NCBI GenBank assembly: GCA_030295235.1
Contig: AP026164.1
Span: forward strand, 1,798,001-1,862,000
DNA: 64,000 nt
Source: Fistulifera solaris
Lineage: Eukaryota; Bacillariophyta; Bacillariophyceae; Naviculales; Stauroneidaceae
Direction of reading: 5' to 3'
Shown one piece after another: positions 44,199 through 56,535 of the stretch (position 1 is its first letter; each line of letters starts with the position of its first letter). The notes beneath the pieces are model-generated. The model was not told where the DNA came from, made no database searches, and worked only from the letters and a program-made list of their open reading frames with translations. The translations under genes were made by a program, and so were the position numbers.

Positions 44199-45320
44199 GT
44201 GTTGCCTATGAAGCTACTGATGAGGTGCATTGCAGCTCGCAAAACACTATTGACAAGGGCAGCGCTGTGAGGTTATACTTTGCGACGAGGTTTGTAGTAA
44301 GGGAAACAATTATTAATGCATTTTACAACTATTTTGTTTTGTCGATAAGTTCCTACTTTCTTATATCAATCGATAGATCGCCACCAGAAATCCATTATCG
44401 ACGTTAAATCTTAGACGAGATCAGCATCCTATTTATTGCCATTGGGAGTTGAAAATGCGTAGGACAAACAAGGACCGATACGCCTGGCCTTCAAAATGGG
44501 ATTGGCGCCGTGCATTCATGCTCCTTCTTGATTCCGTCTTTTCACCTCTTGACGAGATCGCTGTCCCTCTGCATCCATCGATAAACGCTCGACTACTTAT
44601 TTAGAGTTGTTTTGGATAATTTTACCCACCATGGTGAAGTTGGGCACTTCCTAGGGTGTCGACGAGCTTGAACGCGGATCTATTGCGGATCCGCGAACCT
44701 TACCTGGTACCACAGGAATGGTTCTTGAAGAGACGGGCGACTGATTCACGGACCAGGCTACCTGGTACGACTGGTTCATTCGCGAGAGACGAATCACGCA
44801 CCTACGCTACCTGGTAGTTTCGCGTCCGCTCCGCTACCGGTACGGTACCGGTTGGTACCTGGTATTTTTTGACAGCGACACCTCGAGACAATTGTATTGT
44901 ATCTAATCATCGACATTTAAAGAAAACTTTCAGAAGTGTTGCCAGAGGTCAAGCCCTGATAACAATTAGTAGAAGTATCGAAGCACAGCAACTAAAAGTG
45001 GCACGAAAACATCATCATAAAGTTTAGACCTGACTCATTACTGCACGTCCTCCGCTTTTCGTGGACAGCAACTAGGCAGTTCCTTTGTTTCGTCGTGAAA
45101 ACTTCATTGGTCTAACCTTCTCCTTGTGTTTTCGGTAGCGGCTGGAACCGCTTGTCGAAGGTTGAGCATAGATCTTGCTTGGAGGGCAACTACTCATCGT
45201 TTCTTCTTTTTCTTGGAAATTCAAGTGGTGAAGCCAGTTCCAACCAAGATACGCTCATTTCTACCCAATAATACATCGGAATAGTTAGCTAAAACGAGAC
45301 CCATATTGTTTATTGCAAGA
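44199..45320. other. 1.1 kb promoter region of the insulysin gene with spread GTACC words
   Basis: ACCTGGTACC, ACCTGGTACGAC, ACCTGGTAG and ACCGGTACGGTACCGGT-type words are spread over 44701-44866, 450-620 bp before the start codon at 45321. No gene recognised. Confidence 0.5.
44701..44866. promoter_or_regulatory. Spread GTACC-word cluster upstream of the insulysin gene
   Basis: TACCTGGTACCAC, CTACCTGGTACGAC, CTACCTGGTAG and CTACCGGTACGGTACCGG, then TGGTACCTGGTA; spaced 30-60 bp apart. Confidence 0.45.
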
Positions 45321-48300
45321 ATGCGTCAAACAACGGCAGCCATGTTCCTAAGTTCTTTGACGTTTTGCTTGTGTCTTGCGAGTTCTGACTCGTTCGCCTT
45401 CCACCGATCGGCTCAGAAAGCTTCGGCGAGACACGTGAGCTTCACTTCCCCGGAAACAGCGCAATCAACAGCTGTTAATGACGGTCCTTTGCGTAAGAAT
45501 GATTCTGGAAAGACGATCATATTGGCCAGTGAAGAGGAGTTCATCAAACCGGACCGTGATCGGTACAACTATCGCATGATCTTGTTACCCAACAATTTAC
45601 AAGTCTTGCTGGTATCGAACGGAATGAAGGAAGGCGACATTGGAGTCGAGGCAGCATCGGTCCATGTCCAAGCGGGGCACTTTGATGACAGTCTTCCGGG
45701 CCTCGCCCATTTCCATGAACATATGCTTTTTCTTGGTACTAAGCGCTATCCTGATGAGGATGAATATGAACGATTCCTCAACACGCATTCAGGCTTCAGT
45801 AATGCCTACACCGATATGGAAGATACCAACTATTACTTCTCGCTAACAACAGAAGCTGGACCTCCCGATGAGCCTTCAGAAGCGTTGACGGGTGCTCTGG
45901 ACCGATTCGCACAATTCTTTATTGCTCCACTCTTCTCTCCAGACGCTGTTGAAAGAGAACTGAAAGCCATTGATTCGGAATATTCCATGTCAAAAACAAG
46001 CGATTCCTGGAGAAATTTTCAATTGATGAAATCGGCTTGCAATCGTGATCATCGGTTCTCCAAGTTTGGGTGCGGCAATTATGAAACCCTGTCGGAGCGC
46101 GGATCCGATTATCTTTTGTCGGAATTGAAACGATTTTGGGACACTTATTATCAATCCTATAACTTGCGCCTTGCTGTTGCCGGTCATGCATCCTTAGATA
46201 CCTTGCAAAAGACAGTGGAAGATACCTTCGGGAACCTACCGCAATCGGAAGGGTTCCATAGATATGCAAGATCTTTGCCGGAGCAAATATTTTCAAGGGA
46301 GCATGGGAGTGGTGTTGTCGCATTTGGACCTGATCAACTCGGTTTAGTTCGAAAGGTCATTCCGTACGCGGAGACTCGTGTTATCAAATTGTACTTCGCT
46401 ACTCCACCCTTGGATGATCCAGCGGTGAAGAAATCTAGACCAGACCGTGTCTTGGCCCACATTCTCGGTCATGAATCACCTGGATCACTCTATCATTTGT
46501 TGAACGGAGAGGGCTTTATACAGTCTTTGTCAGCGGGGAGTGCTATCGATACTTCTGATTTTTCTCTTTTTGCCGTAACCGTGTCATTAACACCCAAGGG
46601 GATGAAGGAAAAGGAAAAAGTACTTGACTATGTATTTCAATGGATTGCGCTCTTCAAAAGAAGTCAAGAAAAGCTACCGTACTACCACAACGAGTTACGG
46701 CAGATTTCAGAAGTGAATTTCAAATTCAGAGAGAACGGTGATCCAACTGACTTTGTGTCATCAGCCGCAGAACTTCTATTTGATGACTACCTTGAACCAA
46801 AAATGCTCATCAAAGGCAGCTCCGCCGTCTCCGACTACGATCCCGACATTGCAAAAGCATTTTTCGACAGAATTTCTCCTACAAATTGCATGATTACAAT
46901 TACAAGCTCAGATTTTGACGGTTCGCAAGGCGAGTGGGAGACAGAAAAGTGGTACGGGGCGAAGTATCAAACAGAACGCATCGCCGACGCGTCAATTGCT
47001 TTATGGACCAACCCTACAATCGACGAGCGCCTCCATCTACCTGCGATGAATAAATACATTCCCGCAGATTTTTCCCTCAAATGTGACTCTGCCAAGGACA
47101 AGGACGATGTAGACCCTGCAGACACGGAAAGTATTCCTCCGGAACTTATCATCAATAAGCCGTATCTTAGGTTGTGGCACAAGATGGACCGTTTCTGGCG
47201 CGTTCCTAAAACTTACGTTCGATTTGCGTTGAACTCGCCCCATATTTACTCCTCTCCGCGAAGTATGACATTAAACCGCCTGTTTCAGAGAGTACTTAAC
47301 GACGACTTGAACAGCTTCGTGTATGATGCTTCCCTAGCTGGTTGTGGTTACAGAGTGTCTTGCGCCCCAAGAGGGTATCGAATATCTGTCAGTGGTTATT
47401 CAGAGAAGGTACCATTTCTCTTAGAGACTTTGACTAGCCGGATCATAAGTCTAATCGAAGAGATGAAAACCAGCAACGCCGTTCTCGAGCGGCGGTTCAA
47501 GAAAAGCAACAGAAAGCCTTTTGAGGGAAACGAAAAACTATCGTCTCGATACGCCTCATGAGGTTAACAACTACAACTCGCGTCTTTTGATTGAAGAGAG
47601 TGTATGGTATCTAGACGATTATTTGAACGAATTAGAAGGCGAGTGGGGAACGCGCGATCCGCTTACCATGGAGGAATGTGCTAAATCGGCAGAGCAGTGC
47701 TTTACTGGACGTCTACGTTGTGAGGCCTTGTGCATGGGGAATATTGATGAAGATGGTGCAAGAGCAGTCGCCAAAGTGGTGGAAGATCGCTTCCTCAATC
47801 GTGTGCGTCCTATGTCGGAAGCTGAAAATCCCGTCTTTCGCTCCTTTAAGCTGCCAACTAGAGATGAAGCTGTCAAAACTTTCGGCCCCGGAGTCTCGAA
47901 ACGTCACTTCCCGCTTGTTCACCAAAATCTCGCATTCAGCGCGACGGAAGAAAATCATGCCGTCGAGATAATTCTTCAAGTCGGTAGCGAATTTGATTTA
48001 GGATATGAGGGCATGGCAATGTTAGATCTGATGACACATATGTCATATCTTAGTGCCTTTAACCAGCTACGCACGAAGGAGCAGCTTGGGTATTATGTCA
48101 GTTCCTTTGCCCGGAAAACGGCGGGAGGATCCTGGTCGATGGTGGTTTTGGTTCAAAGCGCTGCATATTTACCCGAAAAGCTAGAAGAACGCTGCGAAGC
48201 TTGGTTGGTACAATTTCGAAAGGAACTAGAGGAAATGGACCCCAAAGACATAGTTCAAGAGGCTTCTTCTGTTGCCGCTCAACTATTAGAAGTTGAGACG

Positions 48301-48690
48301 AAACTGTCTCAGGAGGTCAGCCGAGTATGGGGTGAAATCTTGAACACGGAAGGCTTGGCCGATGCTTCGAGAACGCCCGCCTTTGATCGTCTTGAAAAGT
48401 TAGCTGACATACTCACAGTTGACGAGGACGAAGGCGAGTCGTACATGACTGGGGAAGAGTTGAAGCGTCGATTGCTGGATCTTTATGATCGCGCGATTTC
48501 AGCTAGTTCTCCGACCAGAAGAGCTCTTTCAGCTCGCGTATACGGCCACAAGGCTAAAGCCGAATACGACGCGTCTCTCAAACAACCAGGTGTTCTGTCT
48601 ACTTATTCGGACATGAGACACTTGAAGCAGCATCTGTCAACATGGCCTATTATTCCTTACTGGACCCGCAACGAAGTTTCCTCTGATTGA
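45321..48690 (+). CDS. Insulysin-type M16 metalloprotease, probably plastid-targeted
   Basis: Large zinc protease degrading peptides in a closed chamber. Start ATG 45321 (MRQTTAAMFLSSLTFC), then a signal peptide ending DSFA|FHRS, the diatom plastid cleavage pattern. The inverted zinc motif is HFHEHMLFLG (HxxEH), followed by ERFLNTHSGFSNAYTDMED, FAQFFIAPLFSPDAVERELK, and C-terminal-half motifs AFNQLRTKEQLGYYV and VLVQSAAYLPEK. The full four-domain length is kept (about 1,120 aa). Two breaks within 20 bases (A run 47502-47505, T run 47519-47522) occur where family members read RFxxxKxAxxR; closing both joins the halves in frame. Otherwise uninterrupted, no introns. Confidence 0.88.
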
Positions 48691-48781
48691 TCACCAAAAT
48701 TTATGGCCAAAAAAGTACTTAAACTCCACTAAATGAACATGAAATGGGGTCAAATATAGTTACTATAGACTTTAAACATCC

Positions 48782-49776
48782 TTACAACTGGGTATCGGTC
48801 TGTTTGTTGTACTCCAAGACACGATCAATCAAACCGTATTCGAGAGCTTCCTGGGCGCTCATGAAGTTATCACGATCCAAATCCTTTATAATTTGATCCT
48901 GCGTTTGCCCGGTCATCATGCTGTACATTTTGACCAAGTTGTCGCGAATTCGCATAATTTGTCCTGCCTCGACTTTGATGTCTTCGGCCTGTCCTCGAGC
49001 CCCTCCCATAGGTTGATGAATCATGATGCGCGACGAAGGGAGAGCCAAGCGCTTGCCTTTGCTTCCAGCAGCCAAAATGAAAGATCCCATACTGGCTGCC
49101 AGACCCAGATTAATTGTGATCACTTCACTTTTGATGTGTTGCATGCAATCGTAGATGGCTAAACCAGCAATAACGGAACCGCCAGGAGAGTTGATGTAAA
49201 GGTAAATGGGTTTATCCGAGTCTTCCGAGTCTAAGTACAGCATGACACCAATCACCTGGTTTGCCAGTTCATCGTCAATCTCCGCACCTAAAAAGATGAT
49301 ACGTTCTCGGTATAGACGGTTGTAGATGTCGACCCTATTCGATCGTCAGGAAGAAAAGTTAGACGAATATCGAGTTGTTGAAGGCACAAGACGAGAAAGG
49401 ACTCTTACCAATCGGCACTTTGGCTTCCGGGGACGCGATAAGCGACTTTCGGTACACCAATTGGCATCATCTTGATATCATTTCTTCGCGAAGAGGATGC
49501 ACTACTTTTCCATAGGTATTCATGACGCTCTTGACCGGAGTTGAGACGACGCCGTAGTCTCGCGGCACAAACGAAGAAGCTGTAAAGGGGAAAATGGCAC
49601 AGGAGAAGTGAGAGATGTAGATTTTAATTACGACGTTCCTTTTTAAAATCGTGCACACATAATGATTTTCACGTGTGGCACACTTGATGCACACAGAACG
49701 TACCATAGGCATCAGCGTTCAAGATTTGCGAGCTCAAACACAGCAGGGCAGTCAAGGATGTTACGAAAGAAATCAT
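48782..49776 (-). CDS. clpP: ATP-dependent Clp protease proteolytic subunit, plastid-targeted
   Basis: ATG 49776. Exon 1 is the leader ([20 protein letters not shown], then ADAYASSF; cleavage before Y or at AYA fits a plastid signal). Introns 49703-49580 (124 nt) and 49408-49336 (73 nt). Core: [51 protein letters not shown] (catalytic Ser), [13 protein letters not shown] (catalytic His), [19 protein letters not shown] (catalytic Asp). One base is missing near 49471-49473 between EEMIS and KMMPIGVP. Forms the Clp barrel with a ClpC/X unfoldase. Convergent with the insulysin gene, 91 bp apart. Confidence 0.92.
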
Positions 49777-50238
49777 AATGAGTGAAATATATCAAAAACG
49801 GAAGTACAACGAGGTAACCTTGAATGATAAAGAGTCGGGAGCTCGGTTAAAATGTCGTGCGGGGTCGACGAAAGGTCGAAGTTAAAACAGCGCTCGTCGC
49901 CCCGTGGAGGTGAAGTACCAAAACCAGTGATAAGGTTAAGAATGAATGACTTATGTCTTGTGTACAGTACAAAGATTTGTCTTATCATTACTAAATCTGT
50001 GCGTTTCAGGACAGTGGCGAGTAACGGTGCGCTATCGCTTTCATACCACCGCACACCGCACTCATTCTTTTTTGAAGAGCGCTTACGTCACTTTACAGCT
50101 ACAGACCAAGGAATTAACACGTTACAAAAAGTTCTCCCAGCTCTCCAGAGAAGACTAAGGGGCGTCCGATGATAGTTAGAGACTTCAATCATGAGTAGCT
50201 ACGTTAATCTGGTGCTTAAATCATAATTATCATATTCT
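49777..50238. other. Gene-free spacer
   Basis: Promoter side of clpP and 3' side of KTI12. No supported features. Confidence 0.35.
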
Positions 50239-51410
50239 TTAGCGAAGTGCTTCGGTCAAATAAGCTAAGAATGAAGTTGCAATACCCAATTCCGACGGAT
50301 CATTGGGCGGATTCTTCTGGCTCCATTGAGCAAATTGCCGACGTATTCGCTTTAATTCGGCAGTAGGAATCATTCGTCCGGGGGGCGCTTGCCAAGTTAT
50401 AGTCTGTGATTGGTCAATGGATGAGGGGACTTCTATTTTCATCACTTGTAGACTTTGTGCCGTTGCAATGGCGGAACATATCCGTTGAGTCAATGAGTCT
50501 AGATTCTGAAGGACGTTCGCATCTGTAGCTATTTGCTGTCGAGTCGACATGCCTTCTTCTAGTGGCTTGACGTATGACGAAAATTGATCCAGTATCTCGT
50601 CAATGCGCTCCTCCAAAGATTGTGGTCGATCAGGAACGCCTTGTGCTTTATTGCTATCAGAATTAGTAACAGTTATTGAAGCCGCAGCTGTATCGCCATC
50701 TTGTAATGACTGTTCTGTTTCTTTACTGGCCGAGGAACTGTTGGCACGACGAAAAGTGGATCGTTTTTTAAAGGTAGATGGCTTTATACTCTCTGTCTGT
50801 GGGGATGCTTTCGGAACGCCAGAATGAACATCGTCTGGTTTCGACAAAGCATCACTGAGATTGTGCATATTGTAAACGGATCTTTGCAACGCGTCGACAT
50901 CACTAGATGTAGCAGATACACTTTGTCGCATGTCGATTCGGTACAATGGCTGATCCCACCGATTTCGGGCGTCGGGGGCTCATAACGCATAATGAGCTCC
51001 TCCATCTGAGCTTCCGTATAGGCTGCTGCTTCGTTTCGCTCGCTGTTCCACTTGTGTATGGTTGCAGTATCGTTCAAAATCCAAATGATGCCATGTCGTT
51101 CATTGGCAGATTTGCTTATGCAATACAGTTCGTAACGAAATCCTTTGATGTAATTGAGTGAATCCAGAATGACCAAAGTTGAGCCATCGGAAGCAGCGAC
51201 TGTTCTATCAAAAGTCGATTTAAGAGCAGCGCGTGTTTTCTTCTCAACGTACGAGTCTTTGTAGCAGGCTGATTTCGTATGATCCGGACAAGCGCTTTCT
51301 TCGTTGATGAGCACGATGCGATCGAATTTTGAAGCAGCTCGATCGCGAAACAATTTGGCGACTGTTGTTTTCCCGGAACTCGGGTGACCCGTAAGGATCA
51401 AGCACGGCAT
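50239..51410 (-). CDS. KTI12: KTI12-like ATPase (Elongator-associated)
   Basis: P-loop protein needed for Elongator-dependent tRNA wobble uridine modification; related to L-seryl-tRNA(Sec) kinase. ATG 51410 is chosen since it starts directly at MPCLILTGHPSSGKTTVA (P-loop). STLVILDSLNYIKGFRYELY (Walker-B-like Asp), CISKSANERHGIIWI, EAQMEELIMRYEPP then, after a C run one base short (complement, 50974-50978), ARNRWDQPLYRID. This YEPPDxRNRWD..L motif is diagnostic. The linker is Ser/Thr-rich; the C-terminal helical domain (LDSLTQRICSAIATAQ, ELKRIRRQFAQW, SFLAYLTEAL) is the tRNA-binding part. About 390 aa, normal. Confidence 0.87.
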
Positions 51411-52031
51411 GTTCTTGGCGTCTTTGCCGGTGATGTTTGAATGTACTTGGTCGCTGCCGATGCTTGTAGCAAGTGAATTAGTGGAAGCAAATGGGCCCTC
51501 ATATCCAACTGTTACTTGCAAAAATCAATCAGAGCATTCAGCATACATTTTTTCTGTTTTTTTCTGGCCTGTGAGGATCGACGAACGGACAACGGACAAC
51601 CGTATTTCCAACCCTACTGTAAAGTAGTGTGCCTTGTCTACGTTGAAAGTCTAGAAAGCTGAGCTTCACCGCGATTTCTTTTCTTGTTCATTAGACCCCC
51701 TTTGAAGAGACCATTGAGATAGCGATGTTAGGGCAAGGTTCGTTTTGTTCTGCATTGTTGAGTGTGTTGGAGGGAACGTTGTTTCACCTTTTTGATCGCA
51801 ACGCATTGCGACTCACTCGTGTGTGGGTGAGTCATGGATGTTGCATTGCGATCCTGCGAAAAAAACGGACGACGCACGACGCGCAGCGTGCTAACTGCTA
51901 ACAGAAAGCCAATCTTTTTTCTCACCCATCGTCGTTGTAAAGAAGAGGTTGCGATTTTACAAGTAATTGCAATATTTCCGTTTCTCTCCTTGTTTTTGTA
52001 CTAAGATTCTTTGCATTACATCTAAAAGATA
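51411..52031. other. Divergent promoter region, KTI12 / CK1-like kinase
   Basis: The minus-strand frame stays open upstream of the KTI12 ATG without another ATG. No repeats or RNA genes recognised. Confidence 0.35.
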
Positions 52032-54020
52032 ATGATGGTAGACGAAGAACTGAAACAGGAGATTGATTGTAACGATCAACAGCACAAAGAGTCCACCAAC
52101 GGCGATAATGATCCGGATACCGCTAAACTGGTCGATCCCATAGTATTAGCCAAAGGCAGCGAAGATACCGCTCAACTGATTGACAGCGCTGCGGCCACCC
52201 CGCTTCATTCGAGCATAGGCGATGCCACACTGGAAAAGCAGCAAACCAAACGGCTGGGTGCGACAGTCTATGGTCAGGCCATACAAGTGACAGAGAAAGG
52301 CGAATTTCCAGCCGTCGGTTCGATCCTCGGGCCGTACTTTTGTCTAGGGAAACTCGGCATGGGCACTTTTAGTAGCATTCACAAGTGCGTCAGCTTTCAA
52401 AAGGAGAATAGGCTCGCGGCGGCGAAAAGTGGAGTTAGGGGATTTTCAACAATCGGGTGTTCTGGAGTCGGAAGCCACCGTTCTCGATTTTTTGTATCGA
52501 AGTCTACCCAAAGGGACGGTGCCGACTTATATTGGCCATTACAAGAGTTCGAAGGGCGCCGCTCTACTCATGGAGTACTTGCCTGGAAAAGATATGCATT
52601 ACATGAGGGAAGATATTATGGCTACTAACAAAGATTCGAGTCGACGAATTGCCGTCAAAGATGCGGTCTATCTGACTGCAGACGTTATGCTACCTCTTTT
52701 GAAAGAAATACATCAGGTCGGAATTATCCATCGCGATGTGAAGCCCAGCAACTGTGTGAGAAGACAAGGCAAGGAATTCTGTATGGTTGATTTCGGTTTG
52801 AGTAAAAGTATTGTGGTGCCTGCTGATGCGGAAGTGGCCGACAAAGACCATGCTTGGCCCGATAGTCGATGGCTGAAGCCTCTCAATTACAACGGTCCTG
52901 GATGCTATAGAAAAGAACGAGCGAAGGCCGAATTTCGGGGAACTTCCATGTATGCCTCTCCTCGAGTGCATCAAGGCAGAGATTATTGTCCTCGAGATGA
53001 CGTTTGGAGCCTACTTTACGTCTTTTGTGACCTAGTTAGTGGTGGTCTTCCTTGGATGTCTCATGCCGCTGGTCGAGAAAGGGAAAGTTGCCAAGCTTTC
53101 AAGGAACGTATACATGCGAATGATGGTGAAGAATCAGCCCTATTGTTAATGGGTGATCACTATCATGTCGCTGCTTTCAAAAGAGAGAAACAGTTAGCCG
53201 CACAATCACAAAGCTCCGAGAGCAGAAGTGCCATATCATTACCGGAGCCACATCCGATGTCTAAAGACGAGCACAAGGTGAATCTCTTGCGAAAAGCGTT
53301 TCGCCACCTCTCTGAATTGCAGTTTTACGACACACCAGATTACAAGTTGATTCAGGAATGCATTTGGGGTTTCTTGGAGCTAAATGACGCGTGCAAAGAA
53401 CTGTCAATCGAAGAGATGCAATGGGGAAATACATCAAGTAAATCCGGAGCAGATGCTGTAAAGACTCGACCGATGAATTACCCGACCTGGGACATGATTG
53501 TGAGTGCAGACGATGAAAGTGCAATCGATGAGACTGTCTTTCAGGAAGTCGAGGTTCGAAACGGTTCCGCTTACGGCGGTTTACCTCTAGAATTTCAGTT
53601 TAAGATTGGGCAGATGGAGTACAACCAGACGCACGGAGTGAAAGTTCATCGCACTCTAAATGATTGGATGCAGGTGGCTCTTCCTTTGTTGTACAAAGAA
53701 TGGGATGCAAAGAAATTCGAGGACGGGGGCATCGCACCTCAACTGATGGGTTTCGACGAGATCGATTTTTGTCTTTGTTGCAATCCTGTTTGGATTGTGC
53801 TAAGAAAGAAGATTGTTTTCAATCACGTGATTGCTACTATTATAATGGAGAGGTGGACCCGACATCGAAGAGAAGAAAGGTCGATATTCAAGTCGCTCAT
53901 GAGTCCGATAGAAAATCTCCCCTGGTTTTCGTCTCCCGCGTGCTCGTTGGGCTTGAACGAGCCATTGAGCTTGAGAAGACCAAAAAATCTCCTCCACCCG
54001 CACGCATTTCGTTTTCGTAG
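52032..54020 (+). CDS. CK1/TTBK-like protein kinase
   Basis: ATG 52032. Acidic/disordered N-terminus, then kinase: ILGPYFCLGKLGMGTFSSIH (Gly loop), a Lys in LAAAKV, SEATVLDFLYRSLPKGTVP, IIHRDVKPSNCV, MVDFGLSKS, FRGTSMYASPRVHQGRDYCP (CK1-like activation segment in place of APE) and DDVWSLLYVFCDLVSGGLPW. The C-terminal region is long and unique, ending ELEKTKKSPPPARISFS. Frame breaks: an extra A at 52425-52428 just after LAAAK, and a T run one short at 53766-53770 after GFDEIDF. The stop at 54020 is preferred over 54049-54051 because the restored frame (CLDCAKKEDCFQSRDC) is Cys/charged and protein-like. Convergent with the next gene (37 bp). Confidence 0.78.
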
Positions 54021-54057
54021 GCCGTGTACGAACACAGAGAAGTCAAATTAGAGATCA

Positions 54058-55942
54058 TTAAGAACAGCACTTTCTCTCCCTCTCCAATTCGTTTCTTTGC
54101 CGAATCTCATCGTCACTTGTCAGTGAGTCTAAGAGAGCCATTTCTTTGGCGGTGAGTTGAAATGATCCAAGAGACCGATTCTCTTTCATTCGCTCTAGAT
54201 GCGACGTTTTAGTCGCCATTATTAATTTCTTTTGCATCCCCCATTTTAGCATTAATTGGGCGCAAGTGACAGAATGAGTCAAAGCAAGCGTTTTAACAAC
54301 CGAATTATCGAAAGCTGTCGCGCGGTGGAGGGCTTTGTGGGCGAATACAACAACGTCTCTTTCCTGAAAGAAATCTACGTAGTCTTTCCTGTATATTAAT
54401 GGTGAAACTTCAATTTGATTCACGCAGGGCGGTACACTAATATCACTTCTCATCAGCTCCTCGTACTCTTCTGGAGTGAAATTGGAAAGACCAATTGCTT
54501 TTAACTTTCCTTCTTGGTATAACAACTCTAATTCTTTATAAGCGGCGACAAAATGGCCAGGAACAGGCCAATGCACGAGAAGCAAATCGAAATACCCGCA
54601 GCCAATATCACGCAAGCTCTTCTCGACGCTAGCTCGTACAGCCGTTGGACCTTCTCTGACAGCATCGTTCCACACTTTTCCAGTAATGAAAAATTCTGAT
54701 CGATCAAGGGCGCTTGCTTTGAGTGCAATCCCAAGGGTGCGTTCATTGCCGTAAACGGAAGCAGAGTCAAAATGACGATAGCCGGATGTTATGGCATTGA
54801 TAATTATTTTTCACCCTCCGAGTTATCTGGAACTTTACACAGTCCAAAAGGCTAATTGTGGAATTTGTGCACTAGTATTCAAAGTCAGACATGGTTCATT
54901 TTCGAAACCTGATCTTGCTGAACCTTGCAGCGGCTTAGCAAGCGATCCAGGTGGTGGGAGTTTTCCTACCCGGCGCAGTTCCTGCAGCAAAAATAATGCA
55001 CTGGATATTACCGGGAGAAAATCGGACATTTTATTGAGCAATATCGAAAATCAAAACCAAATTTCAATCTTCCACTTACATCATTGCTTTGGCGTCTCCT
55101 GATACTTGCCATAATTGTTCCATTGGGACGACCCGCAAGGATATGAACTCGCCGTGCTCACGCAGACCTAATCTCCCTCGCATTTCCTCTAATTCTGCTT
55201 TTGACACGGATAATTCGAGGTACATGTATCGAACGGACTCGTCGCATCCTCCCGGTGAGGGCGGAATCGATAATGCAGGTAAAGACCCGCTTGTAACAGC
55301 ACTTTCACAGGCTAAAGCAGTCAGATCGACTAAATCACCCGCATGAATTTCGATTCCACATTCCTCTTTCATTTCCTGAGCTGCTATTCCAGTTACAGTC
55401 TCGGCATGGTCATCTAACATGCCTGCCGGTATCTCAAGGGTCGAAACTTGACCAATAGGCACACGCGGCTGATCGACTAGCAACGAATGAACGCTATCGT
55501 CTTCAAAGCAATGAAGAGCGACTAAAATTGCAACAGCGTCACCTCGCAGAAAGCAAATGCCTGGGATACGGTGGTGGCTTTGTGCGTTGCTCGAGTCGTT
55601 TTCTAAAGTGCAATCCGATTTGATTTTGATGAATCCTACGCCTCTGAAAAATATTCTGTGAATCAAGGTATAATAATGAACAATCAACCAGCCAGCTACT
55701 CACCTTGCACCAAATATATCAATACTTTGGATCTCAACGCCATGAATTTGCATGTAGTTTCCATTCTTGTCCTGTTGGTTTTCACAGCGGTGATGCCAGC
55801 GAGTAAATATTTCCGAGTTGAGGGCCTTGATTGCATCAGCCTGGGCTACCCCGGGTGAAACCGTGACAGGGACTTTTTTCCCTTTGTACTCGAAAAAGAG
55901 AGCCTCGTGTTGATCATCCATGTTAACTGGTTCGTTAGACAT
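54058..55942 (-). CDS. Fusion protein: Nudix ADP-sugar pyrophosphatase + aldo/keto reductase
   Basis: ATG 55942. Exon 1 55942-55704, intron of 48 nt, exon 2 55655-55080, intron of 79 nt (55079-55001), exon 3 55000-54058. Nudix half: VSPGVAQADAIKALNSEIF, IDIFGARIFFRGVGFIKIKS, then the Nudix box in GMLDDHAETVTGIAAQEMKE ECG, PSPGGCDESVRYMYLEL and DAKAMIALFLLQELRRVG, colinear with plant NUDX14. Exon 3 continues without stop or Met into LNTSAQIPQLAF, the AKR N-terminus, then SGYRHFDSASVYGNE, GYFDLLLVHWPVPG, KLKAIGLSNFTPEEYEEL, CVNQIEVSPL. Two breaks (extra base near 54837, A run near 54805-54809 one short) cancel, so spliced length stays a multiple of three. The AKR catalytic Asp/Tyr/His are visible; the usual active-site Lys is not clear (VVFAHKAL, ATKTSHLERMKEN). 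Confidence 0.7.
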
Positions 55943-56535
55943 GAGAAGAAAATTAAGAAAGGTAAGGAAAGGTCTGTATTACTATTGCTAAAATAAAATT
56001 ATCCACCTACGCCCAATTTGTTTCTTTGTTCCTCTCGTAGTTGTTCTTTCAATCACTTCTTGGGAACCGAGAACCGAGAGGTTAGGGTTCGGATTCTTGC
56101 GACGCATACAGCTGTTAAGGTTCGAGGTTTTAATAAGGATACCCCAAGGATTAATGATGAATGACTCTAACAGCAAGTGACCCAATTCTAGGGATGGAAA
56201 AAGCAAACTCAAACTCTCTTTGTTATTTTTACAGCTTTACTTGAAGGGAACAGTGATTGCACAAGTTGGAGGACGCACACGAAAGTGACGATCATCAATC
56301 CCAGCTCCAGCCAAATGACTGCTTCTCGACAGTAATCCTTGAAAACTCGAGAAAGGAGTACAATGCTTGTTGGTGCGGCTTGGAGCTTCCAAAATATGAA
56401 AACCAGATCAAAAGCCTCGCAAGTACCCATCATAATTTGATTTTTGGTAAAAAAGGACGTCTGGTGGCAGGATGTCGATCAGAAAGATCTTGCAGTGATC
56501 GATACAGGAATGCCACAAAGGTGAAACATTCGTTA
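55943..56535. other. Spacer, may hold a 3' exon of the upstream coiled-coil gene
   Basis: On the minus strand 56354-56209 reads DYCREAVIWLELGLMIVTFV then CVLQLVQSLF, a membrane segment, after a plausible acceptor (TTTTCAAG). It would be in phase with a donor GTAAGC at about 56641 in the next gene. The implied intron (about 280 nt) is long for this genome. Confidence 0.3.

Noticed and set aside
52429-54051. Kinase C-terminus ending at 54051 in the uncorrected frame
   Set aside because: A T run at 53766-53770 is one base short; the other frame gives a more protein-like end at 54020.
54528-54770. Minus-strand open frame with a hydrophobic C-terminus overlapping the AKR coding region
   Set aside because: It is a shadow of the AKR frame; the AKR motifs (SGYRHFDSASVYGNE) lie in the other frame.
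54835-55041. Independent AKR gene starting at ATG 55029
   Set aside because: That ATG lies in the Nudix intron, and the following exon matches the Nudix C-terminus first. Kept only as an alternative.
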